DNA from: Sulfitobacter sp. EhC04
Lineage (GTDB): Bacteria; Pseudomonadota; Alphaproteobacteria; Rhodobacterales; Rhodobacteraceae
Length of the DNA: 64,000 bases
Direction: 5' to 3'
NCBI RefSeq assembly: GCF_001650875.1
Contig: NZ_LXYI01000023.1
Location: 1 to 64,000 of the forward strand
Positions 26,802 through 35,472 of this stretch are shown one piece after another. A model generated the notes under the pieces. The model had not been told where the DNA came from. It searched no databases and saw nothing but the letters and a program-made list of their open reading frames with translations. Both the position numbers and the translations under genes were made by a program. Position 1 is the stretch's first letter. Each line of letters begins with the position of its first letter.

Positions 26802-27650
26802 ATGCGACGCGGCGACCGATTGTTCGAGATCATCGAGATCCTGCGCCGCACCCATGGCCCGATCCCGGCAAGCCGCATCGCCGCCGAACTGGAGGTCTCG
26901 CAGCGCACCGTCTACCGCGACATTGCCGCCCTGATGGCGCAGCGCGTTCCGATCCTGGGCGAGGCGGGCGTGGGCTATGTCCTCGAAAGCGGGTTCCACA
27001 TGCCGCCACTGATGCTGAAAGCGGAGGAGATCGAAGCCGCCGTCCTCGGCGCGCAATGGGTGCGAACACGCGGAGAGCCGGAACTGGCCCGCGCCGCCGA
27101 TGCCCTGCTCGCCCGACTGGAGGCTGTTGCCCCCACCGCCACGCAGGCCCTGTTCTATCAGCCAGCAACCAGCGTGGCCCCCGTGACCCCACCGGCGGAG
27201 ATGCTGGAGGCCTCAGCGATCCGCGAGGCCATTCGTGAACGATCAAAGATCAGGCTGACCTACCTGGATGATGGCGGAACCAGAACCAACCGTATCATCT
27301 GGCCAGTCCTGCTGGGCTACCGCGACGAGGGCAGGATCATCGCGGCCTGGTGCGAACTGCGGCAGGCCTTTAGATATTTCCGGACCGAACGCATTGAAAG
27401 CGCCGAGGTGCTGGAAGACAGGATCCCGCGCCGCATGGATCATCTGCGCGGCGACTGGAAAACCGCGATGGACGCGGAACGCGTGCGTTTCGAGGCTCTG
27501 CAAGGGCCTTTAGGCACTATTTCAGTCACTGACATTGGTCTTTCGGCAGGGCCCCGGCATCCGTTTTCGGCTGTTGTCACTGCCATGGTTCCACTTTGGT
27601 TCAGATCGCCTGTGGTCGGGTTCCGTTCACCGCAGGCCGCAGCAATGTGA
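26802..27650 (+). CDS. YafY-type HTH and WYL-domain regulator with C-terminal extension
   Basis: 282 residues. The N-terminal HTH_11 covers about 1-60 (RGDRLFEIIEILRR, SRIAAELEVSQRTVYRDIAAL) and the WYL domain about 135-225. AAGGAGA precedes the ATG. Family members usually end near 230 residues, at about WKTAMDAERVRFE here; the last 45 or so residues look unstructured and run 50 bases into the converging maleylacetate reductase gene. A lost stop codon or frameshift is possible. The divergent neighbour is the broken GFA gene, its likely regulatory target. Confidence 0.85.
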   Translation: MRRGDRLFEIIEILRRTHGPIPASRIAAELEVSQRTVYRDIAALMAQRVPILGEAGVGYVLESGFHMPPLMLKAEEIEAAVLGAQWVRTRGEPELARAADALLARLEAVAPTATQALFYQPATSVAPVTPPAEMLEASAIREAIRERSKIRLTYLDDGGTRTNRIIWPVLLGYRDEGRIIAAWCELRQAFRYFRTERIESAEVLEDRIPRRMDHLRGDWKTAMDAERVRFEALQGPLGTISVTDIGLSAGPRHPFSAVVTAMVPLWFRSPVVGFRSPQAAAM

Positions 27651-28671
27651 CAATATCCCCGGCGTCGAACGCGCGCGGATTCGAATATTTGTTGCGCGTG
27701 GCAATCTCTGCCGCGCGGGGCAGGTCCTTTTCCGTGAACCCAAGGTCGGACAACGCCAGCGGTGCACCCGCCGCCTTGGCAAAATCCCAAAGGCCGCCGC
27801 CCAGATCTTCACCAAAAAGCGCTGTCGCCGGGGCAATCTGCGCCCTGGCCGCCGGGGCATTGAACCCCGCCGTATGGGGCAGCAGGATCGCATGGGTCTG
27901 TGCATGGGGCAGGTCAAAGGAACCGCCCAGAACGTGGCAGAGCTTGTGATGCAGGCCCATCTCGGCCTGTCCCAGAACGGTCGAGCACAGCCAGGCCCCA
28001 TACAACACTTCGCGGCGCCCTGCCGCATCTGCCGGATCGGCCACCACCCTCGGCACACCTTCGAAAAGCGCGGCAAGGCCCGCGCCCGCCATCTGGCTGA
28101 TCACCGGATTGCCGTCCGAGGCGTAGAGCGCCTCTATCGCATGGGCCGCTGCATTCAGCGCCGAGGTCACTGTCATGTCAGTCGGCAAGCCCAGAGTCAG
28201 GGCAACATCGTAAATCACGGTTGCGGGGCGAATGCCCGGATCGCGGCGGGTGGTCTTTTCGCCGTCCCTGGTCTCGCCCAGGATATCGGTCATCTCGGAC
28301 CCTGCATAGGTCGTAGGCACTGCCAGATGCGGCAAACCCGTGCGGATCGAAATCGCCTTGCCCAGCCCCACGGTGGACCCCCCGCCCAGCGAGACAAGGC
28401 AATCCGCCCCAAGGGTTCTTGCCACCTCCAGCGCCTTTTCGGTGACGGCAACAGGCGTGTGCATCGCCGCTTCGGAAAACTGCCCGACACAACAATCGCC
28501 AAGATCGGACACAAGCCGCGCGGCATCGTCCGTCTGGTGGGACGTGGACAGAACCAGCGCCGCCTTGCCGCCCAGCCGGTCCACTTCTTCGGCCACTGCC
28601 GACAGCGTGCCGGTGCCAAAGATCACCCTGCTGGGGATGCCTTTGAATACGAAACCGTCCATGTCTGTCAT
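27601..28671 (-). CDS. Maleylacetate reductase
   Basis: 356 residues, group III Fe-ADH superfamily, maleylacetate reductase type: SRVIFGTGTLSAVAEEVDRL, SLGGGSTVGLGKAIS, AVPTTYAGSEMTDILGETRDGEK, and the late LHHKLCHVLGGSFDLPHAQTHAILLPH. It reduces maleylacetate to 3-oxoadipate in hydroxyquinol, resorcinol and chlorocatechol pathways. No ring-cleavage gene is visible nearby, so the physiological substrate is uncertain. The ATG at 28671 follows GGAAAAGG. Lies 222 bases after the D-2-hydroxyacid dehydrogenase on the same strand. Confidence 0.88.
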   Translation of the reverse strand: MTDMDGFVFKGIPSRVIFGTGTLSAVAEEVDRLGGKAALVLSTSHQTDDAARLVSDLGDCCVGQFSEAAMHTPVAVTEKALEVARTLGADCLVSLGGGSTVGLGKAISIRTGLPHLAVPTTYAGSEMTDILGETRDGEKTTRRDPGIRPATVIYDVALTLGLPTDMTVTSALNAAAHAIEALYASDGNPVISQMAGAGLAALFEGVPRVVADPADAAGRREVLYGAWLCSTVLGQAEMGLHHKLCHVLGGSFDLPHAQTHAILLPHTAGFNAPAARAQIAPATALFGEDLGGGLWDFAKAAGAPLALSDLGFTEKDLPRAAEIATRNKYSNPRAFDAGDIVTLLRPAVNGTRPQAI

Positions 28672-28893
28672 ACCTTTTCCATCTCAATGGGCCGATACGC
28701 CCTGTACCGCCGCGACGTTGCGCACACGCAGCAACCGGTCCACCACGCCCATGACCGGCGAGCTTGCCGCCGCTTCCGGGTCACCGGGCGGATGCTCCTT
28801 GTCGGTGGCGGCGTGACCGTCGGCTGATCTGCACGGCTGGACTGTCCCCCGTCATCGTGAATGAGTGCTCTGCGGTTCAGGCCCTGAACCGTG

Positions 28894-29805
28894 TCACACG
28901 ATCCCTAGGTTCGCGGCGACCTGACGTGAGATGTCGGCAGCCAGCTCGGCGGCGTAATCTTCGGTGATCGAGGCGACATGCGGCGTCAGCAGGACATTCG
29001 GCAATTGTGTGAAACGTGGATCGGGGCGCGGTTCGTTTTCGAAAACATCCAGCGCGGCACCGGCAATCGTGCCTTCCGTCAGGGCCGCAATCAGCGCCTC
29101 CTCGTCAACCACCGACCCGCGCGAGACATTGACGAAATAGCCGCGCGGCCCAAGGGCGCGCAATACCGCCATGTCGAACATGCCCCGCGTTGCCGCACCG
29201 CCGGGCACGGCAGCCACCAGGAAATCGGACCGTGCCGCCAGTTCCTCCAGGTTGCTCTCATGGGGCCATGGCGCATCCGGTTTCGGCGTGCGGGTGTGAT
29301 AAACGATCTTCACACCCAGACCAGTCAACCGCTCCGCGATCAACCGCCCGATCCGGCCCAGACCGACGATCCCTGCCGTCTTGCCGGCCACGCGGGTACG
29401 GTGCCCGAAATGCGCGTTGCTCCAGCGTCCGCTGCGCACATGATCATCCGCCCGGACAAGGTCGCGGGCTATTGCCAACACCAACATCACCGCCATTTCC
29501 GCCGTGTCGGAACTGACCAGATGCCCGGTGTCGGTCAGCGTGATGCCCCGCGCGCGCAGATCGTCAAAGTCGAAACGGTCATGCCCGGCACCAGCGGACA
29601 CGATATGGGTGAGGTTGGGCAACAGGTCCAGCAGCTCGGGCCGCGCGCCGTTGAAGGCCGACGTGACCGCACAGGTGATCGCGGCACGCCGTTCGGGCGG
29701 CAGCGCTGAAATGTCGTCAACCAGCACAGGTGTGGAAAATTCAGCAACCTGCGTGACCACAGTTTCCATCATGAATCCCAGAAAAGCGACGTCAGGTCTG
29801 CTCAT
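28894..29805 (-). CDS. D-2-hydroxyacid dehydrogenase, NAD(P)-binding
   Basis: 303 residues. Rossmann motif TAGIVGLGRIGRLIAERLTG at about 145-164, VNVSRGSVVDEEALI with the substrate Arg, a Glu in DVFENEP, and the catalytic His in LLTPHVASITEDY. It reduces a 2-keto acid or oxidises a D-2-hydroxy acid (glyoxylate/hydroxypyruvate reductase-like). The start at 29805 overlaps the GntR stop by four bases (ATGA), which decides it over an upstream start. Confidence 0.9.
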   Translation of the reverse strand: MSRPDVAFLGFMMETVVTQVAEFSTPVLVDDISALPPERRAAITCAVTSAFNGARPELLDLLPNLTHIVSAGAGHDRFDFDDLRARGITLTDTGHLVSSDTAEMAVMLVLAIARDLVRADDHVRSGRWSNAHFGHRTRVAGKTAGIVGLGRIGRLIAERLTGLGVKIVYHTRTPKPDAPWPHESNLEELAARSDFLVAAVPGGAATRGMFDMAVLRALGPRGYFVNVSRGSVVDEEALIAALTEGTIAGAALDVFENEPRPDPRFTQLPNVLLTPHVASITEDYAAELAADISRQVAANLGIV

Positions 29806-30494
29806 GTCTTTGTGCTTTCGATTGTTGTCAGGAAAAGGTCGCGGGTGGTCTGCCATGCGGTGCGGATCAGCCGGTCGGTCATGTCTGCGGCCCGTTGGCC
29901 CTGGCCATTGTGGATTTCCGCAATCAGCGCCCTGTTGCCCTCGATCATGTCATCCAGCATCCCCGCCGTGCTCAGATAGGCCCGGAACCGATAGCGCAGT
30001 GCGGAAGTATCGAGCTGGTCCAGCAGACGCATCAGCACCGAATTGCCGCAACGCTTGTGCATCAGGGCCGTCAACCGCACGTTTGCCTCGAACCCCGATC
30101 TGAAATCGCGTTCAGCCCTGGCCTGGCGCATCTCGGCCAATATCTGGTCCAGCGCATCGGCGATGGCGGCGTGGTCGTCGCGTTCGGCCAGCAAACGGCT
30201 GCAGGTACATTCCAGCGCCAGACGGCAGGTGGTGATCTCGTCCAGCACTTCGACGGTCATCTCGGTCACGCGCGTGCCAAGCCGTGGCCGCCGCTCCACC
30301 AGCCCGCGCGCTTCGAGGATCTGGAACGCCTCCCGCAGTGGCGACCGAGAGACGCCAAAGCGCGTGCAAATGTCCACTTCGCGCAGTTTCTCGCCCGGTG
30401 CGAAAGTCTCGCGCACGATGGCGGCTTCCAAACGGTCGGCAACCTCAAGCCCGATGGGCCGCAGCCCCAGCGATGTATCCACAGTATCGTCCAT
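29802..30494 (-). CDS. GntR-family regulator, FCD subfamily
   Basis: 230 residues. The N-terminal GntR winged helix is at about 14-80 (LREVDICTRFGVSRSPLREAFQILEARGLVERRP), followed by an all-helical FCD domain that usually binds a carboxylate or sugar-acid effector through a metal. It is embedded between the permeases and the dehydrogenase, so it should control this operon. A TTCTGTA...TACAGAA palindrome upstream of the first gene (35341-35361) resembles FCD-regulator operators. Confidence 0.9.
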   Translation of the reverse strand: MDDTVDTSLGLRPIGLEVADRLEAAIVRETFAPGEKLREVDICTRFGVSRSPLREAFQILEARGLVERRPRLGTRVTEMTVEVLDEITTCRLALECTCSRLLAERDDHAAIADALDQILAEMRQARAERDFRSGFEANVRLTALMHKRCGNSVLMRLLDQLDTSALRYRFRAYLSTAGMLDDMIEGNRALIAEIHNGQGQRAADMTDRLIRTAWQTTRDLFLTTIESTKT

Positions 30495-30499
30495 CCCGG

Positions 30500-31276
30500 T
30501 CAGTCGCGCCCGAACAGCATGTTGGACACGGTGACAAGGACGAGAGTCAGCAGGATCGACACGGTGGACACGGCGGCAGCCTCGGGTGTGAAATTGAAAC
30601 GCAAATAGTCATAAAGCTGGATCGGCAGCGGTGCTGACCCGGTTCCCTTCAGGATGAAGGAAATTCCGAAGGTATCAAAGCTGATAATGAATGCAAACAC
30701 GCCCCCCGTGGCCATGCCCGGCGCGATCAGTGGCAGCGTGATGCGCCGGAACGCCGTCAAGCGCGACGCGCCCAGCGTGCGCGCGGCCAGTTCGACCGCA
30801 TCGTCGCGTCCCTGCAAGGACGTGGTCACGTTGAGAAAGACAAACGGCAGCGTCATCAGCACGTGGCCGGTGAACAGCGCAATCTTGTACTGCGTACCGA
30901 TGCCGATCTCGTAGAAAAAGAACAGCAAGGCGATGGCCGTCAGGATCTCGGGCAGGATCAGCGGCAACAGCACAGCGATGCGCACCGCTTCGGCCTCGCG
31001 CCGCGCATGACGCACAAAATAGAGCGCGGCCATCGTGCCCAATACCAGCGAGACCGCCGTGGCGAGCGCCGCAAGGATCAGCGAATAGACAATGGCGTCG
31101 ATGAAGACGTCGTTGTTCAGAAACGTCCAGAACCAGCGCAGGCTCAATCCCTGCGGCGGAAAGGTCAGGAAATTGCCCGCGTTCAGCGAGGCCAGCACAA
31201 CCACGACGATGGGGGCCAGCAGAAAGACATAGACAAGGGCGCGCAGCAGCGACAGCAACGGTGTGACAAGACCCAT
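30500..31276 (-). CDS. ABC permease, spermidine/putrescine (PotC) type
   Basis: 258 residues with six helices; MalG/PotC-type BPD_transp_1 permease. The EAA loop is visible as DDAVELAARTLGASRLTAFRRITLP. It lies 3 bases after the partner permease and 5 bases before GntR. Partner of 31280-32119 in a polyamine-type importer; the transported compound need not be a polyamine. Confidence 0.9.
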   Translation of the reverse strand: MGLVTPLLSLLRALVYVFLLAPIVVVVLASLNAGNFLTFPPQGLSLRWFWTFLNNDVFIDAIVYSLILAALATAVSLVLGTMAALYFVRHARREAEAVRIAVLLPLILPEILTAIALLFFFYEIGIGTQYKIALFTGHVLMTLPFVFLNVTTSLQGRDDAVELAARTLGASRLTAFRRITLPLIAPGMATGGVFAFIISFDTFGISFILKGTGSAPLPIQLYDYLRFNFTPEAAAVSTVSILLTLVLVTVSNMLFGRD

Positions 31277-31279
31277 GGC

Positions 31280-32119
31280 TCAGCTCCACCTGATGCGGGT
31301 CAGGCGGGCAAAGATCAGCACCACGATCCCCGCACTGACCGCCAGCGTCAATGCCATTGCCGACCCGAAGGGCCATTGGAACTGGTCAATCAGCGCATCC
31401 ACCACCAGCAATGTCGTGGTCTTGACCCGCATGCCGCCCACCAGCGCGGGCGTTACGTAAGACGAGATCGCCAGCACGAAGACCAGGATGCAGCCGGACT
31501 GTATGCCCGGCATCGACATCGGCAGGGTCACACGGCGAAACACCGTGAACCGCCCTGCCCCAAGCGACCGCGCCGCCTGTCGCACCGCCGGGTCAGCCGT
31601 TTGCAACGAGGCCAGCAGCGGCAGCACCATGAACGGAAGAAAGACATGCGCCAATGCCAGCACAACACCGAATTCGTTGTACATCAGCGGCAGCGGCCGC
31701 TCGATCAACCCAAGATTGCGCAGCGTCGTGTTGATCACTCCGGCATTGCCCAGCAGGATCGTCCAGCCATAACTGCGCACCACGATCCCCACCAGCAGTG
31801 GCGACAGTACAATGCCATAGAGCAACCCGCGCCAGCGTTTTGGCGCGGTGGCGATATGCAGCGCCACGGGATAGCCCAGCAGCAGGCAAACCAGCGAGGT
31901 CACAATGCCCAGCCCCATCGTCTGCGGCAAGGACAGCGCGTAATAGCTCTGGCTGAAGAACTGGCGATACCCCTCGACGCTGAACCCCGCGCCATAGGGT
32001 TGGCCCTCGGCGGGGGCGCGAAAGCTCATCATCAGCACGGTGACATAGGGCAGCACGATGAACAGAAAGATCAGCGCCGCGACAGGGGCGATCAGCATCA
32101 GGATGCGCGCCCGCTTCAT
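31280..32119 (-). CDS. ABC permease, spermidine/putrescine (PotB) type
   Basis: 279 residues with six helices. The coupling loop DPAVRQAARSLGAGRFTVFRRVTLP is near 165-190. The start at 32119 (MKRARIL) overlaps the ATPase stop by four bases, so a longer upstream frame is rejected. Forms the channel with 30500-31276. Confidence 0.9.
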   Translation of the reverse strand: MKRARILMLIAPVAALIFLFIVLPYVTVLMMSFRAPAEGQPYGAGFSVEGYRQFFSQSYYALSLPQTMGLGIVTSLVCLLLGYPVALHIATAPKRWRGLLYGIVLSPLLVGIVVRSYGWTILLGNAGVINTTLRNLGLIERPLPLMYNEFGVVLALAHVFLPFMVLPLLASLQTADPAVRQAARSLGAGRFTVFRRVTLPMSMPGIQSGCILVFVLAISSYVTPALVGGMRVKTTTLLVVDALIDQFQWPFGSAMALTLAVSAGIVVLIFARLTRIRWS

Positions 32120-33195
32120 GCCGCAGGCTCCGCCGTGACATGGGCAGCACCCGGCAGCGGCCAGAGGCGCCGGGTATCGAAAGACAGGCCGACATTTGCC
32201 CCCTCGGCCACGTTCTGTGTGGTCGGGCAGAGCACGTTCAACGTCCCGCAATCGGTGTCTACGTGGTACTCCACATGGCCGCCGCTGAAATAGCGTTTGG
32301 CGATCCGCCCGTCGATATGCCCCTCACCCGGCCCGGTCAGCGCAATCTGTTCGGGCCGTGCCATCACCCGCAGCCGCGATACGGGCGCATCTGCGCCACC
32401 TGTCACAGCCAGTCTGCCACCCCCCGGCAAGCTCAGCGAAGTTTCCGCATCCGCCTGATCCGCCACGGCAAGGTCCAGGATATTCGCATTGCCCACAAAC
32501 CGCGCAACCCGTTCAGACGCGGGGCGGTCATAGACATCCTCGGGCGGAGCCGCCTGCGCGATCTCGCCGTCGAACATGACAACCACCCGGTCCGACATTG
32601 TCATTGCCTCGTTCTGGTCATGGGTGACATAGATCGTGGTGATCCCCACCCGTTTTTGCAGATCACGGATAAACCCGCGCATCTCGTCGCGCAGCTTGGC
32701 ATCCAGGTTGGCCAGGGGTTCGTCCAGCAACAGGATCGCCGGTTCGATCACCAGCGCACGCGCCAGCGCCACACGCTGCTGCTGCCCGCCCGACAATGCC
32801 TTGGGATAGCGGTCAGCATAGGGCGTCAATTGCACCATATCCATCGCGCGGGCCACGCGGTCGGCAATTTCAGACCGCGCCATGCGCCGCATTTCCAGCC
32901 CGAAGGCCAGATTGCGCGCCACCGTCATATGCGGGAACAGCGCGTAGGACTGGAACACCATGCCAATGTCACGATCCTCGGGCAGCTTGCGCGAGATGTC
33001 CTTGCTATCGAACAGGATCTTGCCGTCGGTCACATCCTCGAAACCGGCGATGCATTTCAGCGTCGTCGATTTGCCGCATCCCGACGGCCCCAGAAGCGAC
33101 ACGAACTCGCCATGGCCCACGTCAAGCGATATGCCCTTGAGCGCCGTCGACTTGCCATAGGATTTGACAAGCGACAGCAGCGAAACTTCGGTCAT
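32116..33195 (-). CDS. ABC ATPase, spermidine/putrescine (PotA) type
   Basis: 359 residues. Walker A is GPSGCGKST, signature LSGGQQQRV, Walker B LLLDEPLANLD, H-loop YVTHD, plus a TOBE domain at about 270-345. All catalytic motifs are normal. The start at 33195 (MTEVSLLS) follows AGAGGG; the open frame upstream includes the intercistronic stem-loop. Homodimer energising the two permeases. Confidence 0.92.
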   Translation of the reverse strand: MTEVSLLSLVKSYGKSTALKGISLDVGHGEFVSLLGPSGCGKSTTLKCIAGFEDVTDGKILFDSKDISRKLPEDRDIGMVFQSYALFPHMTVARNLAFGLEMRRMARSEIADRVARAMDMVQLTPYADRYPKALSGGQQQRVALARALVIEPAILLLDEPLANLDAKLRDEMRGFIRDLQKRVGITTIYVTHDQNEAMTMSDRVVVMFDGEIAQAAPPEDVYDRPASERVARFVGNANILDLAVADQADAETSLSLPGGGRLAVTGGADAPVSRLRVMARPEQIALTGPGEGHIDGRIAKRYFSGGHVEYHVDTDCGTLNVLCPTTQNVAEGANVGLSFDTRRLWPLPGAAHVTAEPAA

Positions 33196-33219
33196 GCAGG
33201 GAACCCTCTTTCCGGCATC

Positions 33220-33241
33220 GCCCGCCCCCGAGGGGGCAGGC
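33220..33241 (-). promoter_or_regulatory. Intercistronic stem-loop after PotD-type binding-protein gene
   Basis: GCCCCC, GA, GGGGGC with flanking GCC/GGC pairs across one mismatch: a strong GC hairpin 12 bases after the binding-protein stop and before the ATPase. It probably sets relative expression or protects the upstream message. No U-run follows. Confidence 0.6.
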
Positions 33242-33253
33242 ATTCACTATTAC

Positions 33254-34300
33254 TCACGCGCCGAAAGTCTCGTTCCAGCGGCGCGCGATTTCCTCGGCGT
33301 TGTCGTTCATCAGCTTCCAGTCCCAGTCAATGAACTGCGCCATCGCCTCGCCATAGACCGGCACGTCGCGCTGCAGATCTTCGGGCACTTCGACGTTGCG
33401 ATTGACCGGCGACACGAAGAATTCACGCATCAACAGGTCCTGCCCCACAGGGCCCAGAACAAAGTTGAGGTACTTATACGCATCCTCGCGCGCCGCGCCA
33501 TTCACGCAGATGTTGAAGGTCTGGTCCCACATCATCAATCCCTCTTCGGGAATGATGCAGTCCACCGGCAGGCCCTGCGCCCGCAGGCGCGCGATCTCAC
33601 CGAAATCGAAGGGGGCAATCGCCACTTCGCCGGTGGCCAGCGCAGTGCTCATGTTGAAATCGGTCTGATAGACCTGCCCCAGTTCCGCCAGCTTGGCAAA
33701 GCCTGTTTCAAGGTCGTCGATGCCTGACCCATAGATCATCGAGGTCAGCATCAGGAACATTTTCCCGGCCGAGTTCTGGATATTGTACAACCCCAGTTGC
33801 CCCGCAACCTCGGGGTTCTCCCACAGGTCTTTCCACGAGGTCGGCGGCGTCTGGATCAGATCGGTGCGATAGCCGATCCCGATGGGCGAGATCAGCCCAA
33901 CCGCCGCATAGCCATCCGATGCCTTTGTCGCCACCGGGTAGAGATCGGCGTAATTCGGCAGCATCGACAGGTCCAGCTTCTCGAAATACCCCTCATCACG
34001 CAGGACGGTGGAATATATCTCGTTCGTCATCAGGCAACTGTAGGGCGGGTTCTCCTTCCCGGCGGCGCGCAGGTTGGTGGTATAGACCCGGCCCAGCCCG
34101 ATATCGAGCTGCGGATCAATGCCCGTTTCTCCGGCAAAGCCGGGGATCAGCGTATCGCGCCAGAATTTCTCCCAGGACCCGCCATAGGTGGTGATCACCA
34201 GCTTTTCTGCCTGGGCGCGCACGCCCGGCACCTGCAACACGCTCGCGCCACCCAGCGCAAGCAGAGCCGTCAACAGTTTACGTCGGTTCATCTGTGTCAT
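33254..34300 (-). CDS. Periplasmic binding protein, PotD type
   Basis: 348 residues. The N-terminus MNRRKLLTALLALGGASVLQ followed by RAQA suggests a Tat or Sec signal. The mature protein starts KLVITTYGGSWEKFWRDTLIPGF, typical of extracellular solute-binding family 1/8 members for polyamines and related cations. AGGGAAATTGAA precedes the ATG. It follows the 2OG oxygenase gene by 45 bases. The ligand is unknown; context with a nucleoside hydrolase suggests a nucleoside- or base-like compound. Confidence 0.88.
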   Translation of the reverse strand: MTQMNRRKLLTALLALGGASVLQVPGVRAQAEKLVITTYGGSWEKFWRDTLIPGFAGETGIDPQLDIGLGRVYTTNLRAAGKENPPYSCLMTNEIYSTVLRDEGYFEKLDLSMLPNYADLYPVATKASDGYAAVGLISPIGIGYRTDLIQTPPTSWKDLWENPEVAGQLGLYNIQNSAGKMFLMLTSMIYGSGIDDLETGFAKLAELGQVYQTDFNMSTALATGEVAIAPFDFGEIARLRAQGLPVDCIIPEEGLMMWDQTFNICVNGAAREDAYKYLNFVLGPVGQDLLMREFFVSPVNRNVEVPEDLQRDVPVYGEAMAQFIDWDWKLMNDNAEEIARRWNETFGA

Positions 34301-34345
34301 TTCAATTTCCCTGTTTTGTATGATGCGTGATGCGACCCGCGCCCT

Positions 34346-35320
34346 TCACGAGGCTTTTTTGCGGTAGTCGTAGTTCTTGTTGAGCCGCTCCAGCAGGTAG
34401 TCGCCGTAAAGCACAGGCTCCATTTTCGCGGTCTCGCCCTCGTCCAGCATCTCCGCCGGACAGGCGACCAATGCGCTCATCGACGGATCATAAAAGAAGG
34501 GCTGCGAATACCTGTCGCGGCGGCTGAGGTTGCGGACCCTGTGCGGGGTCGAGACAAGCCGCCCGTTCGACCATTTCGCCAGAATGTCACCGACATTCAT
34601 CACGAATGTGCCCTCGATTGGCGGCGCCGGGATCCATTCGTTGCGCTTGTTGCGCACTTCAAGGCCACCGACATTGTCCTGCTTGAGCAGCGTGACAAAG
34701 CCGTAATCGGTATGCGGCGCCGATCCGAACAATTCCTCCTCATCGGGCTGTTCAGGATAATGCAGCAGGCGCAGGAACAGCGTGGGGTTGTCGAAATGCT
34801 CCTTGAACCAGTCACGCGGCAGCCCCAGCGCCTCGGCAATCCCACCGGCCAGCCGTGCGCCAAGCGCGGTCATCTGGGTCATGTATTCCAGCGCCGTGTC
34901 GCGCACGTCTGGCAGGTTCTCGGGATATTGGTTCGGCCCCTGCAATGGCTCGCCCGCATAGGGGGCGTCCTCGGGAACCTCATGCATGAACATCAGGCTT
35001 TCCGACCGGTTCGGCTTGGTCACCTTGGCAACCGACGAGGTGACAATCGTGGAGGTGGACATGGGCATATACCCCCGGTGAAACTCATTGATCTTCAGCT
35101 TCAGCTTTTCTTCCATCGGCTGATCGTGAAAGGCGACATTCTGCTGCCGCATCCGCTCCACCAGATTCTCGGATACGCCATGATCCGACAGATAGGCAAA
35201 GCCCGAAACCTCCAGCGCCTCTTTCAAGGCCGCCACGGTTTTGGACCTGTCGCCTGAATTTGCATCATCAGCCAGACCGGCAAGGCTGACGATCGGGATA
35301 TTGTCGAAATCGCCTTTCAT
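34346..35320 (-). CDS. 2-oxoglutarate/Fe(II)-dependent oxygenase, isopenicillin-N-synthase-like
   Basis: 324 residues with an N-terminal DIOX_N region (about 8-110) and a C-terminal 2OG-FeII_Oxy domain. The iron triad is His203 and Asp205 (HTDYG) and His260 (STPHRV), and the 2OG clamp is Arg270/Ser272 (RYSQPFF), so it should be active. It is the first gene of the importer operon, with AAAAGGAGAG before the ATG at 35320. Members hydroxylate or desaturate small molecules; fungal thymine hydroxylase shares this fold. The substrate is probably what the ABC system imports. Confidence 0.9.
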   Translation of the reverse strand: MKGDFDNIPIVSLAGLADDANSGDRSKTVAALKEALEVSGFAYLSDHGVSENLVERMRQQNVAFHDQPMEEKLKLKINEFHRGYMPMSTSTIVTSSVAKVTKPNRSESLMFMHEVPEDAPYAGEPLQGPNQYPENLPDVRDTALEYMTQMTALGARLAGGIAEALGLPRDWFKEHFDNPTLFLRLLHYPEQPDEEELFGSAPHTDYGFVTLLKQDNVGGLEVRNKRNEWIPAPPIEGTFVMNVGDILAKWSNGRLVSTPHRVRNLSRRDRYSQPFFYDPSMSALVACPAEMLDEGETAKMEPVLYGDYLLERLNKNYDYRKKAS

Positions 35321-35340
35321 GGACTCTCTCCTTTTGCCAA

Positions 35341-35361
35341 TTCTGTATACAATGTACAGAA
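35341..35361. promoter_or_regulatory. Candidate GntR operator between oxygenase and nucleoside hydrolase
   Basis: TTCTGTA, seven bases, TACAGAA: a perfect 7-bp-arm inverted repeat 20 bases before the oxygenase start. The TGTATACA-like centre is typical of FCD-type GntR operators. It lies in the 152-base divergent promoter region, so it may control both transcription units. Confidence 0.6.
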
Positions 35362-35472
35362 ATAGGATCAGGGCAACCCTTTCCCTTCCCAAATCCGGCC
35401 CTTCAACGGGAAAAACCACGCAACGCCTAAAATTCGACCTTCTCCTCCACTCTCACCCAAAAGGATACCGCC

